DNA of 37,255 nt from a virus, in the IMG/VR virus record IMGVR_UViG_3300031576_000184, positions 1 to 37,255 of that record. One strand, written 5' to 3'. The notes below the pieces were generated by a model. That model worked only from the letters and a program-made list of their open reading frames with translations. It was not told where the DNA came from and did not search any database. Positions 1 through 6,974 of the stretch are shown one piece after another. Position 1 is the stretch's first letter; every line of letters begins with the position of its first letter. The translations under genes and the position numbers were made by a program.

Positions 1-1
1 C

Positions 2-316
2 TTGAAACCGACGCTACGGGAAATGCTCAGCCTGGCGCGAGCGGAAGTGGGCGTGCCACAGCGCCGCACGCTGAGCGTCAATGGCGGCCTGGTGGTGGAA
101 GTCAAGCAGCAGCAAAATGGGGAAATTTTCCTGGCGCTGTGCCAACCGAACCACACGCCGAGCGTGACCCAATGGCGCGATGTCCTGTATGCTTGGCCGG
201 AACCGATCCCCGAAAGCGGGCCTGTGGTGATCACGCGCAAAGAGGGGGGTGTCTACCGTTCGGTGCTGCACTGGCCGCGGCCGGCACGCGCCAGCGCCGG
301 TAGAGACAGTCTTTAG
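2..316 (+). CDS. Small phage protein of unknown function, 5'-truncated copy
   Basis: Function not recognised. The reading frame matches the complete gene at 36464-36799 from its fourth residue (L-K-P-T-L-R-E-M), so the true ATG and first residues are cut off by the window edge; the TTG at 2 is not a convincing start. The core (V-N-G-G-L-V-V-E-V, then Q-W-R-D-V-L-Y-A-W-P-E-P-I-P-E) is conserved between copies, while the last ~12 residues are unrelated. Many differences are synonymous, so the protein is under purifying selection. In the circular view it lies just upstream of the structured RNA and the zinc-ribbon gene. Confidence 0.7.
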   Translation: MKPTLREMLSLARAEVGVPQRRTLSVNGGLVVEVKQQQNGEIFLALCQPNHTPSVTQWRDVLYAWPEPIPESGPVVITRKEGGVYRSVLHWPRPARASAGRDSL

Positions 317-380
317 CGGGAGAGAATCGTGTTTTTGAATCGGCTATCCCGAAGGGGCTACGCGGGCCATAACACGCTAC

Positions 381-741
381 GCGAAATCAAGTCGACAATT
401 TTATATGGGGGATGGGGGGCGAGAGACCCGGAGATGCGCGCTGAATCAGTAAGCCCGCGCCGGCCATAGAACAACCCAGACCTAGAGAAACCCGTCCTGT
501 GGGGCGTGAGCTCCGGGGCGGTGCGGAGAGCGGTAACAGCAGACCTGGGCGCGTTTGATCCGCACCGAATGAGCGTTCGCCGGAAACGATACCGGCGGCC
601 TCGGGTGGAGTTCCCTGTAAAGACTCCCGGCTCCGAAGCAGAAAAACTCTTCCCGCTTCAAAGGGGAGAGTCCGCCTACACCTCACCAAAGCAGAAAGAG
701 ACGAGCAGGAAAAGGAACAAAACGAGACGCGAAGCGGGAAG
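381..741 (+). ncRNA. Putative structured RNA, left copy
   Basis: No convincing ORF lies between the stop at 316 and the ATG at 742, yet this block is conserved with the right copy (36821-37178). Visible stems: 519-527 with 559-567 (9 bp), 578-583 with 592-597 (6 bp), 607-611 with 623-627 (5 bp), and 646-654 with 663-671 (9 bp). Between copies the first stem changes A527-U559 to C-G and a G-C to G-U, the second changes a C-G to U-G, and the fourth changes U-G to C-G and loses one base on each side. Pairing is kept each time. CCCAG near 475 could pair with CUGGG near 545. I do not recognise the family. Strand and ends are inferred from the flanking + genes. A DNA origin or packaging structure is an alternative. 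Confidence 0.6.
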
Positions 742-990
742 ATGAAGGATAAAGGAACACTGCGAGGCATCGCATTTGGCGACCGGCCACCGACACGAGG
801 TCAGCGCGTCCCCTACTGTCCCATGTGCGGCGCGGTCATGGTCAAGCGCATCCCCAAAGCAGGCGCATACAAGAAATTCAAGCCGTTTTGGGGCTGCATT
901 CAGTACCCGGACTGTAAGGGCATGCGGGACCTATTCGGGCAGGCCGGGGCCGATGATGAGTGGTGGTATGTGGAAGGAGAGTTAGAATGA
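742..990 (+). CDS. Topoisomerase-type C4 zinc-ribbon protein
   Basis: An 82-aa protein. The core has C-P-M-C-G near residues 28-32 and, after a K/R-rich stretch, W-G-C-I-Q-Y-P-D-C-K-G. This is the layout of the C-terminal zinc finger repeats of bacterial DNA topoisomerase I, which bind single-stranded DNA. Here it stands alone, without a topoisomerase domain, so a small nucleic-acid-binding accessory role is likely (inference). The ATG directly follows the structured RNA, which may be its 5' leader. Its stop overlaps the next start as ATGA at 987-990. The first 77 nt recur at the right end of the window. Confidence 0.75.
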   Translation: MKDKGTLRGIAFGDRPPTRGQRVPYCPMCGAVMVKRIPKAGAYKKFKPFWGCIQYPDCKGMRDLFGQAGADDEWWYVEGELE

Positions 991-1457
991 GCACCCTACG
1001 CAAGCGCTTGACGGCGGCCCTGGTCGAGCACGGGGTAGACGCTGAAACGGAACTTCTGGACAGCCTGGAAGCCGCGGTGAAGGCGCATAGGGCCGAGGCA
1101 CGCTCTGAGCAATCGGAATTGATCGAGGCGTTTTGTGAACTCACGCATCTGGCGGCGCCGGCCCCGGCCACGGCGAAGGAGCGGAAGGCGGCGGCGGAGT
1201 TGTGGTATCAGCCGTGCCGCCGGCTGGTGGAACTGGCGGACGGGGAATCGCTCTCCGTTGTGCGCGCGGCGGTGGAGCGCATGCGCGGCCAGTCGCTGAC
1301 GATCTACAGCCCGAAATCTGTAGAGAAGGTGGCGACGGCGATTTGGGCCGAGCGATACACTCAGGGGCGCACGCCGGGCGCACGCGCAGCGCGTGGGGAA
1401 GATTGGGGAACGCGCTTGGATGACTATCTGAGCCGGAGGGCGGATGCGGGCCGGTAG
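987..1457 (+). CDS. Hypothetical protein, possible replication-associated
   Basis: A 156-aa protein. I chose the ATG at 987 because it overlaps the previous stop (ATGA) and has GGAGA seven bases upstream. The N-terminal half is charged and helical; the second half has W-Y-Q-P-C-R-R-L-V-E-L and L-T-I-Y-S-P-K-S-V-E-K-V. That pattern resembles small phage proteins near DnaD/replication-initiator-like genes, but the likeness is weak and I would not assign a function from it. Confidence 0.65.
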   Translation: MSTLRKRLTAALVEHGVDAETELLDSLEAAVKAHRAEARSEQSELIEAFCELTHLAAPAPATAKERKAAAELWYQPCRRLVELADGESLSVVRAAVERMRGQSLTIYSPKSVEKVATAIWAERYTQGRTPGARAARGEDWGTRLDDYLSRRADAGR

Positions 1458-1488
1458 CCTGTTCTCCGTCTATTATTTGAAAAGCGAT

Positions 1489-1533
1489 ATGAATAATTTG
1501 GAGGGTAGCGCGGCCGTGGTGGAGGCAACGTAA
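1489..1533 (+). CDS. 14-codon leader mini-ORF coupled to the next gene
   Basis: ATG at 1489 opens a 14-residue frame whose TAA overlaps the ATG at 1533 (TAATG). It lies in the 75-nt gap between two + strand genes and contains the GGAGG at 1521-1525 that serves the next gene. It could be a coupling leader peptide or chance. No function can be assigned. Confidence 0.2.
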   Translation: MNNLEGSAAVVEAT

Positions 1534-1796
1534 TGCGTGACCGCACACGCCGTAGCGGGCGCACCATCGGCCAGGCGGTGGCCGACCTGCGGGCGCACGT
1601 GGCGCGAAACCGGGCGGAGAAATTCAACGTCGCGGCGCTCCAGCGCGCGCTCCCGCTTGGCAGCCGTTGGCTGTGGGGAGACGTGGGGCGGCCGGACTGC
1701 AGGGTGTGTCTCGGTCTGGGTTTCGTGCGGCTCGACGTGCCGGTGGGCCACCCGGATTTCGGGCGGCTGTTTTTGTGTGACTGTTGTGAACGTTGA
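1533..1796 (+). CDS. Small zinc-binding protein resembling the DnaC/helicase-loader N-terminus
   Basis: An 87-aa protein. The start is supported by GGAGG at 1521-1525. Its C-terminal half reads C-R-V-C-L-G-L-G-F-V-R-L-D-V-P, then H-P-D-F-G-R-L-F-L-C-D-C-C. This matches the CxxC-G-x-G ... H-P-x-F-G ... C-x-C zinc motif found at the N-terminus of many DnaC/IstB-type helicase loaders. No AAA+ ATPase domain follows, so it is either a stand-alone zinc module or a remnant of a loader. It ends 10 nt before the next likely start. Confidence 0.6.
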   Translation: MRDRTRRSGRTIGQAVADLRAHVARNRAEKFNVAALQRALPLGSRWLWGDVGRPDCRVCLGLGFVRLDVPVGHPDFGRLFLCDCCER

Positions 1797-1806
1797 GCCG
1801 CGCGGG

Positions 1807-2097
1807 ATGAGTCTGGACGAGGCGCTTGCTTGCGTGGGCGCGGGCTGGGCGGGTCTTGTGCGCGAGGCGTATGCGGGCCTGCCGGTGGGCGCGGTGGTTG
1901 ACGATGTGAAAGAGAAGTACGGCGGCCTCAGGATTTACTTATCGATGATCCGGCTTCCGTTCGAGGACGTAGTGGACGAGATAGAACGACGCTCAATGCG
2001 CTTGTGCGAGGTGTGCGGCCAGCCGGGGGCGCTGCGGGCGCTACCGTGGATCAAGACGCTGTGCGAAGCGCACTACCAGGAAAGGCGGAAAGAATGA
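1807..2097 (+). CDS. Conserved phage hypothetical protein with C-terminal zinc knuckle
   Basis: A 96-aa protein from ATG 1807; a GTG at 1786 in frame is an alternative. The layout (G-x-G-W near the start, V-K-E-K-Y-G-G-L-R-I-Y in the middle, then C-E-V-C-G-Q-P-G and L-C-E-A-H) is common among small phage proteins of unknown role. The four Cys/His near the C-terminus probably bind zinc. The stop overlaps the next ATG as ATGA. Confidence 0.65.
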   Translation: MSLDEALACVGAGWAGLVREAYAGLPVGAVVDDVKEKYGGLRIYLSMIRLPFEDVVDEIERRSMRLCEVCGQPGALRALPWIKTLCEAHYQERRKE

Positions 2098-2426
2098 GAG
2101 TGGTTCCGTTTGCGGAGTTGAAGCAGCAATATCCGAAGCCCGTTTCTTCCAGGAATAGAAATTCCAACCTGTTGGGTTACTACTGTGTCGGTGGAGCCTT
2201 CTGCTTGGCGCATGGGTATACCGATTATAACTTTCCTAGATCGCGCAAGTTGGCCGAGATCATAGTGCAGGTCTTTGGAATCGAACTGGATGGCGATGTT
2301 CACTTAGTTAGAGAGAAGGCCCATGCGGTTACGATTAAAAATGACAATCTGCTTCTAGATCAGGCCTGGGACGCTCTCCGGGCGGTGTATGACGCCTATG
2401 GGCCGGGCCGCAGGCATGAGCGTTGA
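2094..2426 (+). CDS. Hypothetical protein, AT-richer than neighbours
   Basis: A 110-aa protein. The start at 2094 overlaps the previous stop and lies behind AAAGGCGGAAAG. Base composition from about 2120 to 2360 is clearly less GC-rich than either side, suggesting recent acquisition. The protein contains a short G-Y-Y-C-V-G-G-A-F-C stretch and no domain I recognise. Its 3' end overlaps the next gene's start by 11 nt. Confidence 0.6.
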   Translation: MRVVPFAELKQQYPKPVSSRNRNSNLLGYYCVGGAFCLAHGYTDYNFPRSRKLAEIIVQVFGIELDGDVHLVREKAHAVTIKNDNLLLDQAWDALRAVYDAYGPGRRHER

Positions 2427-2673
2427 CTTCGAGTTCGCCGTCGAGCGCCTGCGCGCCCTGCGTGAGGGCGACGACCTGAGCCGATGGGGGGCGGGCGATG
2501 CGGTGGTGGTGGGTCCAAGGGCGGCCCGCTACCGCGTCTCACATCTGATGCTGCCGGATGGCCGGGTGGCCTCGCCGCGCAAGCGGGCAAACGATGAACT
2601 GGTGGAGGCCTTGCCGGCTATGCTGCTTTTGAATGCGGGGTCGCTTCGCGGCGCGCATCGGCAATCCGCATGA
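2416..2673 (+). CDS. Small hypothetical protein upstream of Dam-type methyltransferase
   Basis: An 85-aa protein. An upstream in-frame ATG at 2389 exists, but ATG 2416 fits the tight packing better. It ends in a 4-nt ATGA overlap with the methyltransferase, so the two are probably translated together. Nothing in the sequence identifies its role; it may help or precede the methyltransferase. Confidence 0.55.
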   Translation: MSVDFEFAVERLRALREGDDLSRWGAGDAVVVGPRAARYRVSHLMLPDGRVASPRKRANDELVEALPAMLLLNAGSLRGAHRQSA

Positions 2674-3536
2674 CACACGTTCGCCGGCCCGCTCTCCGCT
2701 ATCACGGGGCCAAGTGGCGCCTGGCCCCATGGATCATCCGCCACCTTCCGCAGCACGTCTGCTACGTCGAGCCCTTCGGCGGCGCCATGGGCGTGCTGCT
2801 GCGCAAGCCGCCCTCGCACCTCGACGTCTACAACGACCTGGACGGCGAGGTGGTCAACTTCTTCCTTTATCTGCGCGACCGCCCGGCGGATCTGATCCGC
2901 GCCATCGAGCTTACCCCCTTCTCCCGCGCCGAACTGGACCATGCCCAAGGGCCAACCCAGGGCCTGGGCGAACTGGAGCGCGCACGCCGCTTCTACGTGC
3001 GCGCCTGGCAGGCCATCGGAGGGCCGCGAACTCGGTGGCGCCCCGGCTGGCGCTTCCAAAAGAACGAGGCTCACGGCAAGGGAAACATATCCGACTGGAC
3101 CGACACCGGACGCCTGTATGCCGTCGCCCAGCGCCTGCGCACCATCTACTTCGAGAACGACGAGGCCCTGCCCATCATCGCCCGCTACGACGCGCCTACC
3201 ACCCTCTTCTACTGCGACCCGCCTTACCCAGGCCGCACACGCTCCGAAGGGTGGCGCGCCACCTACGCCCACGAGATGGACGACGACGCCCACGCCCAGC
3301 TCGCCCACAGCCTGCAGGCGATCCAGGGCATGGCCATCATCAGCAGCTATCCCAGCAGCCTGTACGACGACCTCTACGCTGGCTGGCAGGTCCACACCAC
3401 CAGCGCCCGAACCAACACCTACCGCACTGGCGCCGGCAAAGCCACCGAATGCATCTGGATCTCGCCCAACGCCGCCCGCCGAGGGCAACTCACGTTCGCG
3501 CTAACGGGCCTGACGCCAAGATTGATGCCGCTATGA
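2670..3536 (+). CDS. D12-class (Dam-like) N6-adenine DNA methyltransferase
   Basis: A 288-aa protein that should transfer a methyl group from SAM to adenine N6. The D12-class signature is clear: R-Y-H-G-A-K at residues 10-15, the SAM-binding Y-V-E-P-F-G-G at 32-38, and the catalytic D-P-P-Y at 183-186 within L-F-Y-C-D-P-P-Y. Length is normal for the family. There is no cognate restriction enzyme beside it, so protection of phage DNA against host restriction is the likely role (inference). Both ends overlap neighbours as ATGA, placing it firmly in the + operon. Confidence 0.93.
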   Translation: MTHVRRPALRYHGAKWRLAPWIIRHLPQHVCYVEPFGGAMGVLLRKPPSHLDVYNDLDGEVVNFFLYLRDRPADLIRAIELTPFSRAELDHAQGPTQGLGELERARRFYVRAWQAIGGPRTRWRPGWRFQKNEAHGKGNISDWTDTGRLYAVAQRLRTIYFENDEALPIIARYDAPTTLFYCDPPYPGRTRSEGWRATYAHEMDDDAHAQLAHSLQAIQGMAIISSYPSSLYDDLYAGWQVHTTSARTNTYRTGAGKATECIWISPNAARRGQLTFALTGLTPRLMPL

Positions 3537-3754
3537 CTCATCCACAAGCATTCCGTCTTGCTATTATCGCCCTGCGCGTTCAAATTCACCGCCTGGCCTA
3601 CGAAGCCAACCTGTATCGCGTCTACCGCGTCCCCTACGCCCAGAAGAGCGCTCAACAATATCAGGCGTATCAACAAGCGCTGGAAATTCTGCAAGAAGAG
3701 ATCAGGGGAGACGCGATGCGGAAAAAGCGTAATCGCCATGCCAAGAAAGTCTAA
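3533..3754 (+). CDS. Small helical hypothetical protein
   Basis: A 73-aa protein that starts at an ATGA overlap with the methyltransferase. It is rich in Tyr, Gln and Arg, with a likely amphipathic helix (Y-Q-A-Y-Q-Q-A-L-E-I-L-Q-E-E) and a strongly basic tail. It overlaps the next gene's start by 17 nt. A small DNA- or protein-binding helper is possible, but no family was recognised. Confidence 0.55.
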   Translation: MTHPQAFRLAIIALRVQIHRLAYEANLYRVYRVPYAQKSAQQYQAYQQALEILQEEIRGDAMRKKRNRHAKKV

Positions 3755-4136
3755 GGGCGGCCCCTATCCCCCAGATTGGCCCCAGATCGCCAGGCGGATC
3801 AAGGACGAAGCCGGCTGGAAATGTGTGCGCTGTGAGCATTCCAATCAGCCCTCGCAAGGTCGGACTCTCACCGTTCATCACTTCGACATGAACCCCTCCC
3901 ATAATGTCTGGTGGAACCTGGGTGCACTTTGCCAGGCGTGCCACCTGCGTATACAGGCAAAGGTGATTATGGAGCGCCCATGGATGTTTGAACACAGCGA
4001 CTGGTTCAAATCCTATGTGGCTGGCTATTACGCCGCCCAACATGGATTCCCCGACGACCGCGAATATGTCCTGGCGCATTTGGATGAGTTGATTGCGCTG
4101 GGCCAGGGAAGAAAACACAATGACTTATCAGACTAA
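3738..4136 (+). CDS. HNH endonuclease
   Basis: A 132-aa protein starting at ATG 3738. It has C29-x2-C32, then V-H-H-F-D at 46-50, N60 in W-N-L-G, and C65-x2-C68-H, the zinc-braced beta-beta-alpha-metal HNH fold. Such proteins nick or cut DNA in phage packaging or as homing enzymes. It is not beside the terminase, so a packaging role is less obvious. It overlaps the next gene by 17 nt. Confidence 0.85.
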   Translation: MPRKSKGGPYPPDWPQIARRIKDEAGWKCVRCEHSNQPSQGRTLTVHHFDMNPSHNVWWNLGALCQACHLRIQAKVIMERPWMFEHSDWFKSYVAGYYAAQHGFPDDREYVLAHLDELIALGQGRKHNDLSD

Positions 4137-5220
4137 ACTTGGTATTAAGATGATCCTCTCTGGCGGCGACGGCGCGCGCATCTGTCTCCACGCGCGCCCG
4201 ACGGTCGCGGCCTTCGTGGATGGGGGATGGGAACTCGCTCACGAATTCGCCGCCGACAAACCGCTCTGCATCGGGCGCGTGACCGAAAATTTCTTTGATC
4301 CCAACCGGCCCGAATTCAACCAGCAAAGCCCGGAGGCCGTGGCGCGTTGGTATGTCGAGACTTACCTGGCCGAGACGATCCGCGCCCAGCCACAAATGGA
4401 TGCCTGGGAATCGAACAATGAACCCGTCATCACCGATTTGGGCGTCATGAATTGGCACGCGCGTTTCCTGGCCGAGTTTGCGCGCATCCTGCGCGTCGAG
4501 TTCAACCGCACGGCAGTCATCGGAAATTGGAGCGTCGGCAATCCCGATTATCCGATGTGGGCGCAGTACGGGCCAGCGCTGGAGGCGACACTGCGTTATC
4601 GCGCTCTCTTGGGCCGGCATAATTACGCCGGGCGTGACCCTAATACCTGGCCGTTTTTGCTGCTGCGCCATCGCGCGGATAATCAGCGCTTCAGTGCGAT
4701 GGGTTATCCCAACCTTCCTGTCGTTCTAACGGAATGTGGCGCAGACGGAGTTCCTTCATTCCGTGTTCAAAATCCAGCGACGGGAGAATGGTACGACTCT
4801 GAGCCCGGCGCGTCCTGGCGCGATCTGTATGGCGATGACGGGGCGCGCTATTGGAACGAGATCCTGCTGCCCCTGGAACAGGAACTGCGCTCCGATCCTT
4901 ACGTGATCGGCGGCACGGTTTTCAATTCGGGCTATAACTGGGGCCGGCACAACATTGACGGCACGGCCATCGCGCAGCTGTGGATTGATTACGCCATGAG
5001 CGCGCCGCCCATCGGCGACGCTGAGACGCCGCCACCCGCTCCCGAATTCCCCTATCTGGCCCGCGTCGGCGGCCTGCTGGGCCGCAATCTGCGCAACGCA
5101 CCGGGCGGTGACGTGGTAGGGTTAGCCTACCGGGGCGGCCTCATCACCATCGTCGGCCAGGATGGCCCCTGGCTCGAAACGCGACTGCGCATCCACGAGT
5201 CGGGCGTGACCCGGCTGTGA
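4120..5220 (+). CDS. Clan GH-A-like glycosidase with C-terminal SH3-like domain (putative lysin)
   Basis: A 366-aa protein. The N-terminal ~300 residues look like a TIM-barrel glycosidase: W-E-S-N-N-E-P around E101 is the NEP acid/base motif, and V-V-L-T-E-C-G around E205 fits the nucleophile strand. The last ~50 residues (R-N-L-R-N-A-P-G-G-D-V-V-G ... W-L-E-T-R) match a bacterial SH3 cell-wall-binding domain. No signal peptide is visible. Together this suggests hydrolysis of cell-wall or envelope glycans; whether it is an endolysin or a virion-associated depolymerase is not decided. It sits between an HNH gene and a C5 methyltransferase. Confidence 0.7.
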   Translation: MTYQTKLGIKMILSGGDGARICLHARPTVAAFVDGGWELAHEFAADKPLCIGRVTENFFDPNRPEFNQQSPEAVARWYVETYLAETIRAQPQMDAWESNNEPVITDLGVMNWHARFLAEFARILRVEFNRTAVIGNWSVGNPDYPMWAQYGPALEATLRYRALLGRHNYAGRDPNTWPFLLLRHRADNQRFSAMGYPNLPVVLTECGADGVPSFRVQNPATGEWYDSEPGASWRDLYGDDGARYWNEILLPLEQELRSDPYVIGGTVFNSGYNWGRHNIDGTAIAQLWIDYAMSAPPIGDAETPPPAPEFPYLARVGGLLGRNLRNAPGGDVVGLAYRGGLITIVGQDGPWLETRLRIHESGVTRL

Positions 5221-5241
5221 CCCCCGGCCTACCTAACGGTT

Positions 5242-6162
5242 ATGCAAATCATTGACCTCTTCTCAGGCATCGGCGGGTTGTCGTACGGCTTCCAGCAAGC
5301 GGGACACACCCTCCTGGCCGCCTACGACGACGACCCCACCGCCGTCGAATACTACAACCGCAACCTGGGCGCCCATGCCCGCGTCGCTGACATTCGCGAA
5401 CTAGACGCAGCTGCGCTGCCCGACGCAGACGCCATCATCGGAAGCCCGCCGTGCCAGCCGTTCAGCAACGGAAGCCGCAACTACAAAACCAAAGCCCAGA
5501 AGGGCCCGACCGACGAGCGCAACCTCATCCCGCACTTTGTTCGCCTGGTCCTCGCCAGGAGACCCACCTTCTTTCTCATGGAGAACGTAGTCGGCTTGCT
5601 CACCTACACCGGCTTCCTGGCCGAACAACTCCGGCTGCTCTTCCAAGCCGGTTACTTCCCGGTGATCACCGTGCTCAACGCCGCCCATTACGGCGTGCCC
5701 CAGGATCGCAAGCGTGTCTTCATCGCAGGCTACCGCGACCGATTACCCCTGTGGCCCGCGCCGACGCACAACGGCCCCGACGTCGTCACCACCCGCCGCG
5801 CACTCGGCGAGCTATTCCAAAACCAGCCAGGCCGCCCACTCCCGCCCTACCTCAAGCACTTTACAGGGCGCGAGCTGCTTATCGACACCCAAAACCGCTC
5901 TCAGCTCGCCGGCGGCACACGCCACTACCATGCTCGCTCATTAGACACACCCGCTTATACCGTCACCGCCAGCGAGCGCCACGGCTCCAAGCGCGCCATC
6001 CTGGGCAATCTCGTCGTCAGCCTGAGCGTCAAACACAACCGCATCTTGCAGACCTTCCCGCCCGACTGGCAACTACCGGCCAACCCGAAGGAAGCCTTTC
6101 GCCTCATCGGAAACGCCGTGCCTCCATTGTTCGCCAATCACATCGCAAGGGCCATCACGTGA
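5242..6162 (+). CDS. C5-cytosine DNA methyltransferase
   Basis: A 306-aa protein with the ordered motifs of Dcm/HhaI-type enzymes: D-L-F-S-G-I-G-G at 5-12 (SAM binding), G-S-P-P-C-Q-P-F with catalytic C71, M-E-N-V around 113-116, Q-D-R-K-R-V-F near 153, and a C-terminal R-L-I-G-N-A-V-P-P. The target recognition region lies between Q-D-R-K-R and the last motif; its specificity cannot be read. It probably marks phage DNA against host restriction. The stop overlaps the lysozyme start (GTGA at 6159-6162), coupling methyltransferase and lysin translation. Confidence 0.93.
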   Translation: MQIIDLFSGIGGLSYGFQQAGHTLLAAYDDDPTAVEYYNRNLGAHARVADIRELDAAALPDADAIIGSPPCQPFSNGSRNYKTKAQKGPTDERNLIPHFVRLVLARRPTFFLMENVVGLLTYTGFLAEQLRLLFQAGYFPVITVLNAAHYGVPQDRKRVFIAGYRDRLPLWPAPTHNGPDVVTTRRALGELFQNQPGRPLPPYLKHFTGRELLIDTQNRSQLAGGTRHYHARSLDTPAYTVTASERHGSKRAILGNLVVSLSVKHNRILQTFPPDWQLPANPKEAFRLIGNAVPPLFANHIARAIT

Positions 6163-6806
6163 CCACCATCGCGCCCGCCCCCTCCGCCCCCGGCATTGAC
6201 GTCTCCCGCCACAACGGCCTCATCCACTGGCCGCGCGTCAAGCGCCTTGGCATCCAATTCGCTTATGTTCGCGCCACGCTGGGCGTGGGCGCGCAGGGTC
6301 GCGATTCACAGTTCGATGCCAACTGGCAGGGCGCCCACGGCGCCGACATCCCCTTTGTCGGCGCCTATCACTATCTCACCCTGGCTCACAGCGGGGAGAG
6401 TCAAGCGCAGAATTTCATCTCCAATTTTAGAAACGTCCCCGCGGGCGCGGGCGCGGGGAATCTCCCCCCGGTCGTAGACGTCGAGCCGCGCTATAACGAA
6501 ATGCTCGACGACGTCCAGCGCCAGGCATTCACCGCCCAGCTACACCGATGGCTCCAATTCGTCGAGAGCGAGACCCTGATGCGCCCTGCGATCTACACCA
6601 GTTTTTCTGCCTGGCCGGCCATGACCACGTTGCCCCCCTGGGCCGCTAACTATCCCCTGTGGGTCGCCCACTACACCGATGACCCTCAGCCCCGTCTCCC
6701 CGCTGCCTGGCAGGATTATCTCATCTGGCAGTGGACCGACAAAGGCCGTCTGTATGGAATTGCCGCAGGGAATGTTGATTTGAACCTGTGGCGGGGATTA
6801 GGGTAA
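6159..6806 (+). CDS. GH25 muramidase (endolysin)
   Basis: A 215-aa protein from GTG 6159, which overlaps the previous stop. It is a GH25 (Chalaropsis-type) lysozyme: G-I-D-V-S-R-H-N-G at 12-20, F-A-Y-V-R-A-T near 34-40, Y-H-Y-L near 70, and the catalytic V-V-D-V-E-P with D107 and E109. The C-terminus W-Q-W-T-D ... V-D-L-N closes the barrel. There is no signal peptide, so a holin is needed for export; holin-like genes are on the opposite strand near 28 kb. It is the more convincing of the two lysins in this operon. Confidence 0.92.
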   Translation: MTTIAPAPSAPGIDVSRHNGLIHWPRVKRLGIQFAYVRATLGVGAQGRDSQFDANWQGAHGADIPFVGAYHYLTLAHSGESQAQNFISNFRNVPAGAGAGNLPPVVDVEPRYNEMLDDVQRQAFTAQLHRWLQFVESETLMRPAIYTSFSAWPAMTTLPPWAANYPLWVAHYTDDPQPRLPAAWQDYLIWQWTDKGRLYGIAAGNVDLNLWRGLG

Positions 6807-6816
6807 TCCTGTTACC
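6799..6816 (+). other. Small hairpin over the lysozyme stop codon
   Basis: GGGTAA, a 5-nt loop and TTACCC form a perfect 6-bp stem that includes the stop codon. No T-tract follows, so a factor-independent terminator is doubtful. Confidence 0.35.
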
Positions 6817-6822
6817 CTGTGA

Positions 6823-6851
6823 TGGACAAACCTCGAGAAATATCCTATCAT
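6823..6851 (+). promoter_or_regulatory. Sigma-70-like promoter upstream of the pseudoknot RNA
   Basis: TGGACA (6823-6828), a 17-bp spacer and TATCAT (6846-6851) each match the consensus at five of six positions. The expected start, seven bases downstream, is G6858, exactly the first base of stem A of the interleaved-stem RNA. Confidence 0.6.
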
Positions 6852-6857
6852 ACGGGC

Positions 6858-6970
6858 GTCGAGGGTCAATGGGCGTTTTAGCTTTCGCCTACAAATATCC
6901 GTCGTCGTGCGCAGCGTCCATTGGCCCTCGACAAGCCTGTGGCGAACGCACGGCGGCGGATTTTTGTGTG
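6858..6970 (+). ncRNA. Putative small RNA / leader with two interleaved long stems (A-B-A'-B')
   Basis: Stem A (6858-6875) pairs with A' (6915-6932): 18 bp with two G-U pairs and no mismatch. Stem B (6891-6911) pairs with B' (6947-6967): 20 of 21 positions, with two G-U pairs and one U-U. The order A, 15 nt, B, 3 nt, A', 14 nt, B' is either an H-type pseudoknot or two mutually exclusive hairpins. Four G-U pairs that would be mismatches in DNA point to selection on RNA. It begins at the predicted +1 of the upstream promoter and ends just before the HNH gene. It could be a switchable 5' leader or a free small RNA. Confidence 0.6.
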
Positions 6971-6974
6971 TCCT

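Larger units (their letters stand above)
1..818. repeat. Left copy of diverged terminal direct repeat
   Basis: This stretch recurs at 36472-37255. The first ~106 nt of the small gene inside it are identical in both copies; the rest of that gene differs at many mostly synonymous sites, and the structured non-coding block after it is again highly similar. The right copy is ~34 nt shorter overall. The left copy starts inside a gene that is intact in the right copy, and the right copy stops inside a gene that is intact here. That is what a contig running once around a circular genome and then into a variant strain would give. A genuine duplication cannot be excluded. Confidence 0.9.

Noticed and set aside
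381-420. Promoter at GTCGACAATTTTATATG ahead of the structured RNA
   Set aside because: TCGACA has no -10 box at the right spacing, and the AT block lacks a matching -35, so I did not annotate one.
381-741. Group I intron, RNase P or tmRNA as identity of the conserved RNA
   Set aside because: The conserved core elements of those RNAs could not be matched, and no interrupted gene flanks it.
387-770. A 127-aa antisense frame across the structured RNA
   Set aside because: The frame is not preserved in the second copy, whereas stems are.
2529-3488. A 319-aa antisense frame opposite the methyltransferase
   Set aside because: Its Val/Gly/Ala-rich composition mirrors the sense codons, and no domain or ribosome-binding site is visible.
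2633-3530. A long open frame parallel to the Dam-type methyltransferase
   Set aside because: It is an Arg/Pro/His-rich shadow of the GC-rich methyltransferase gene; only its last 73 codons (3533-3754) look real.
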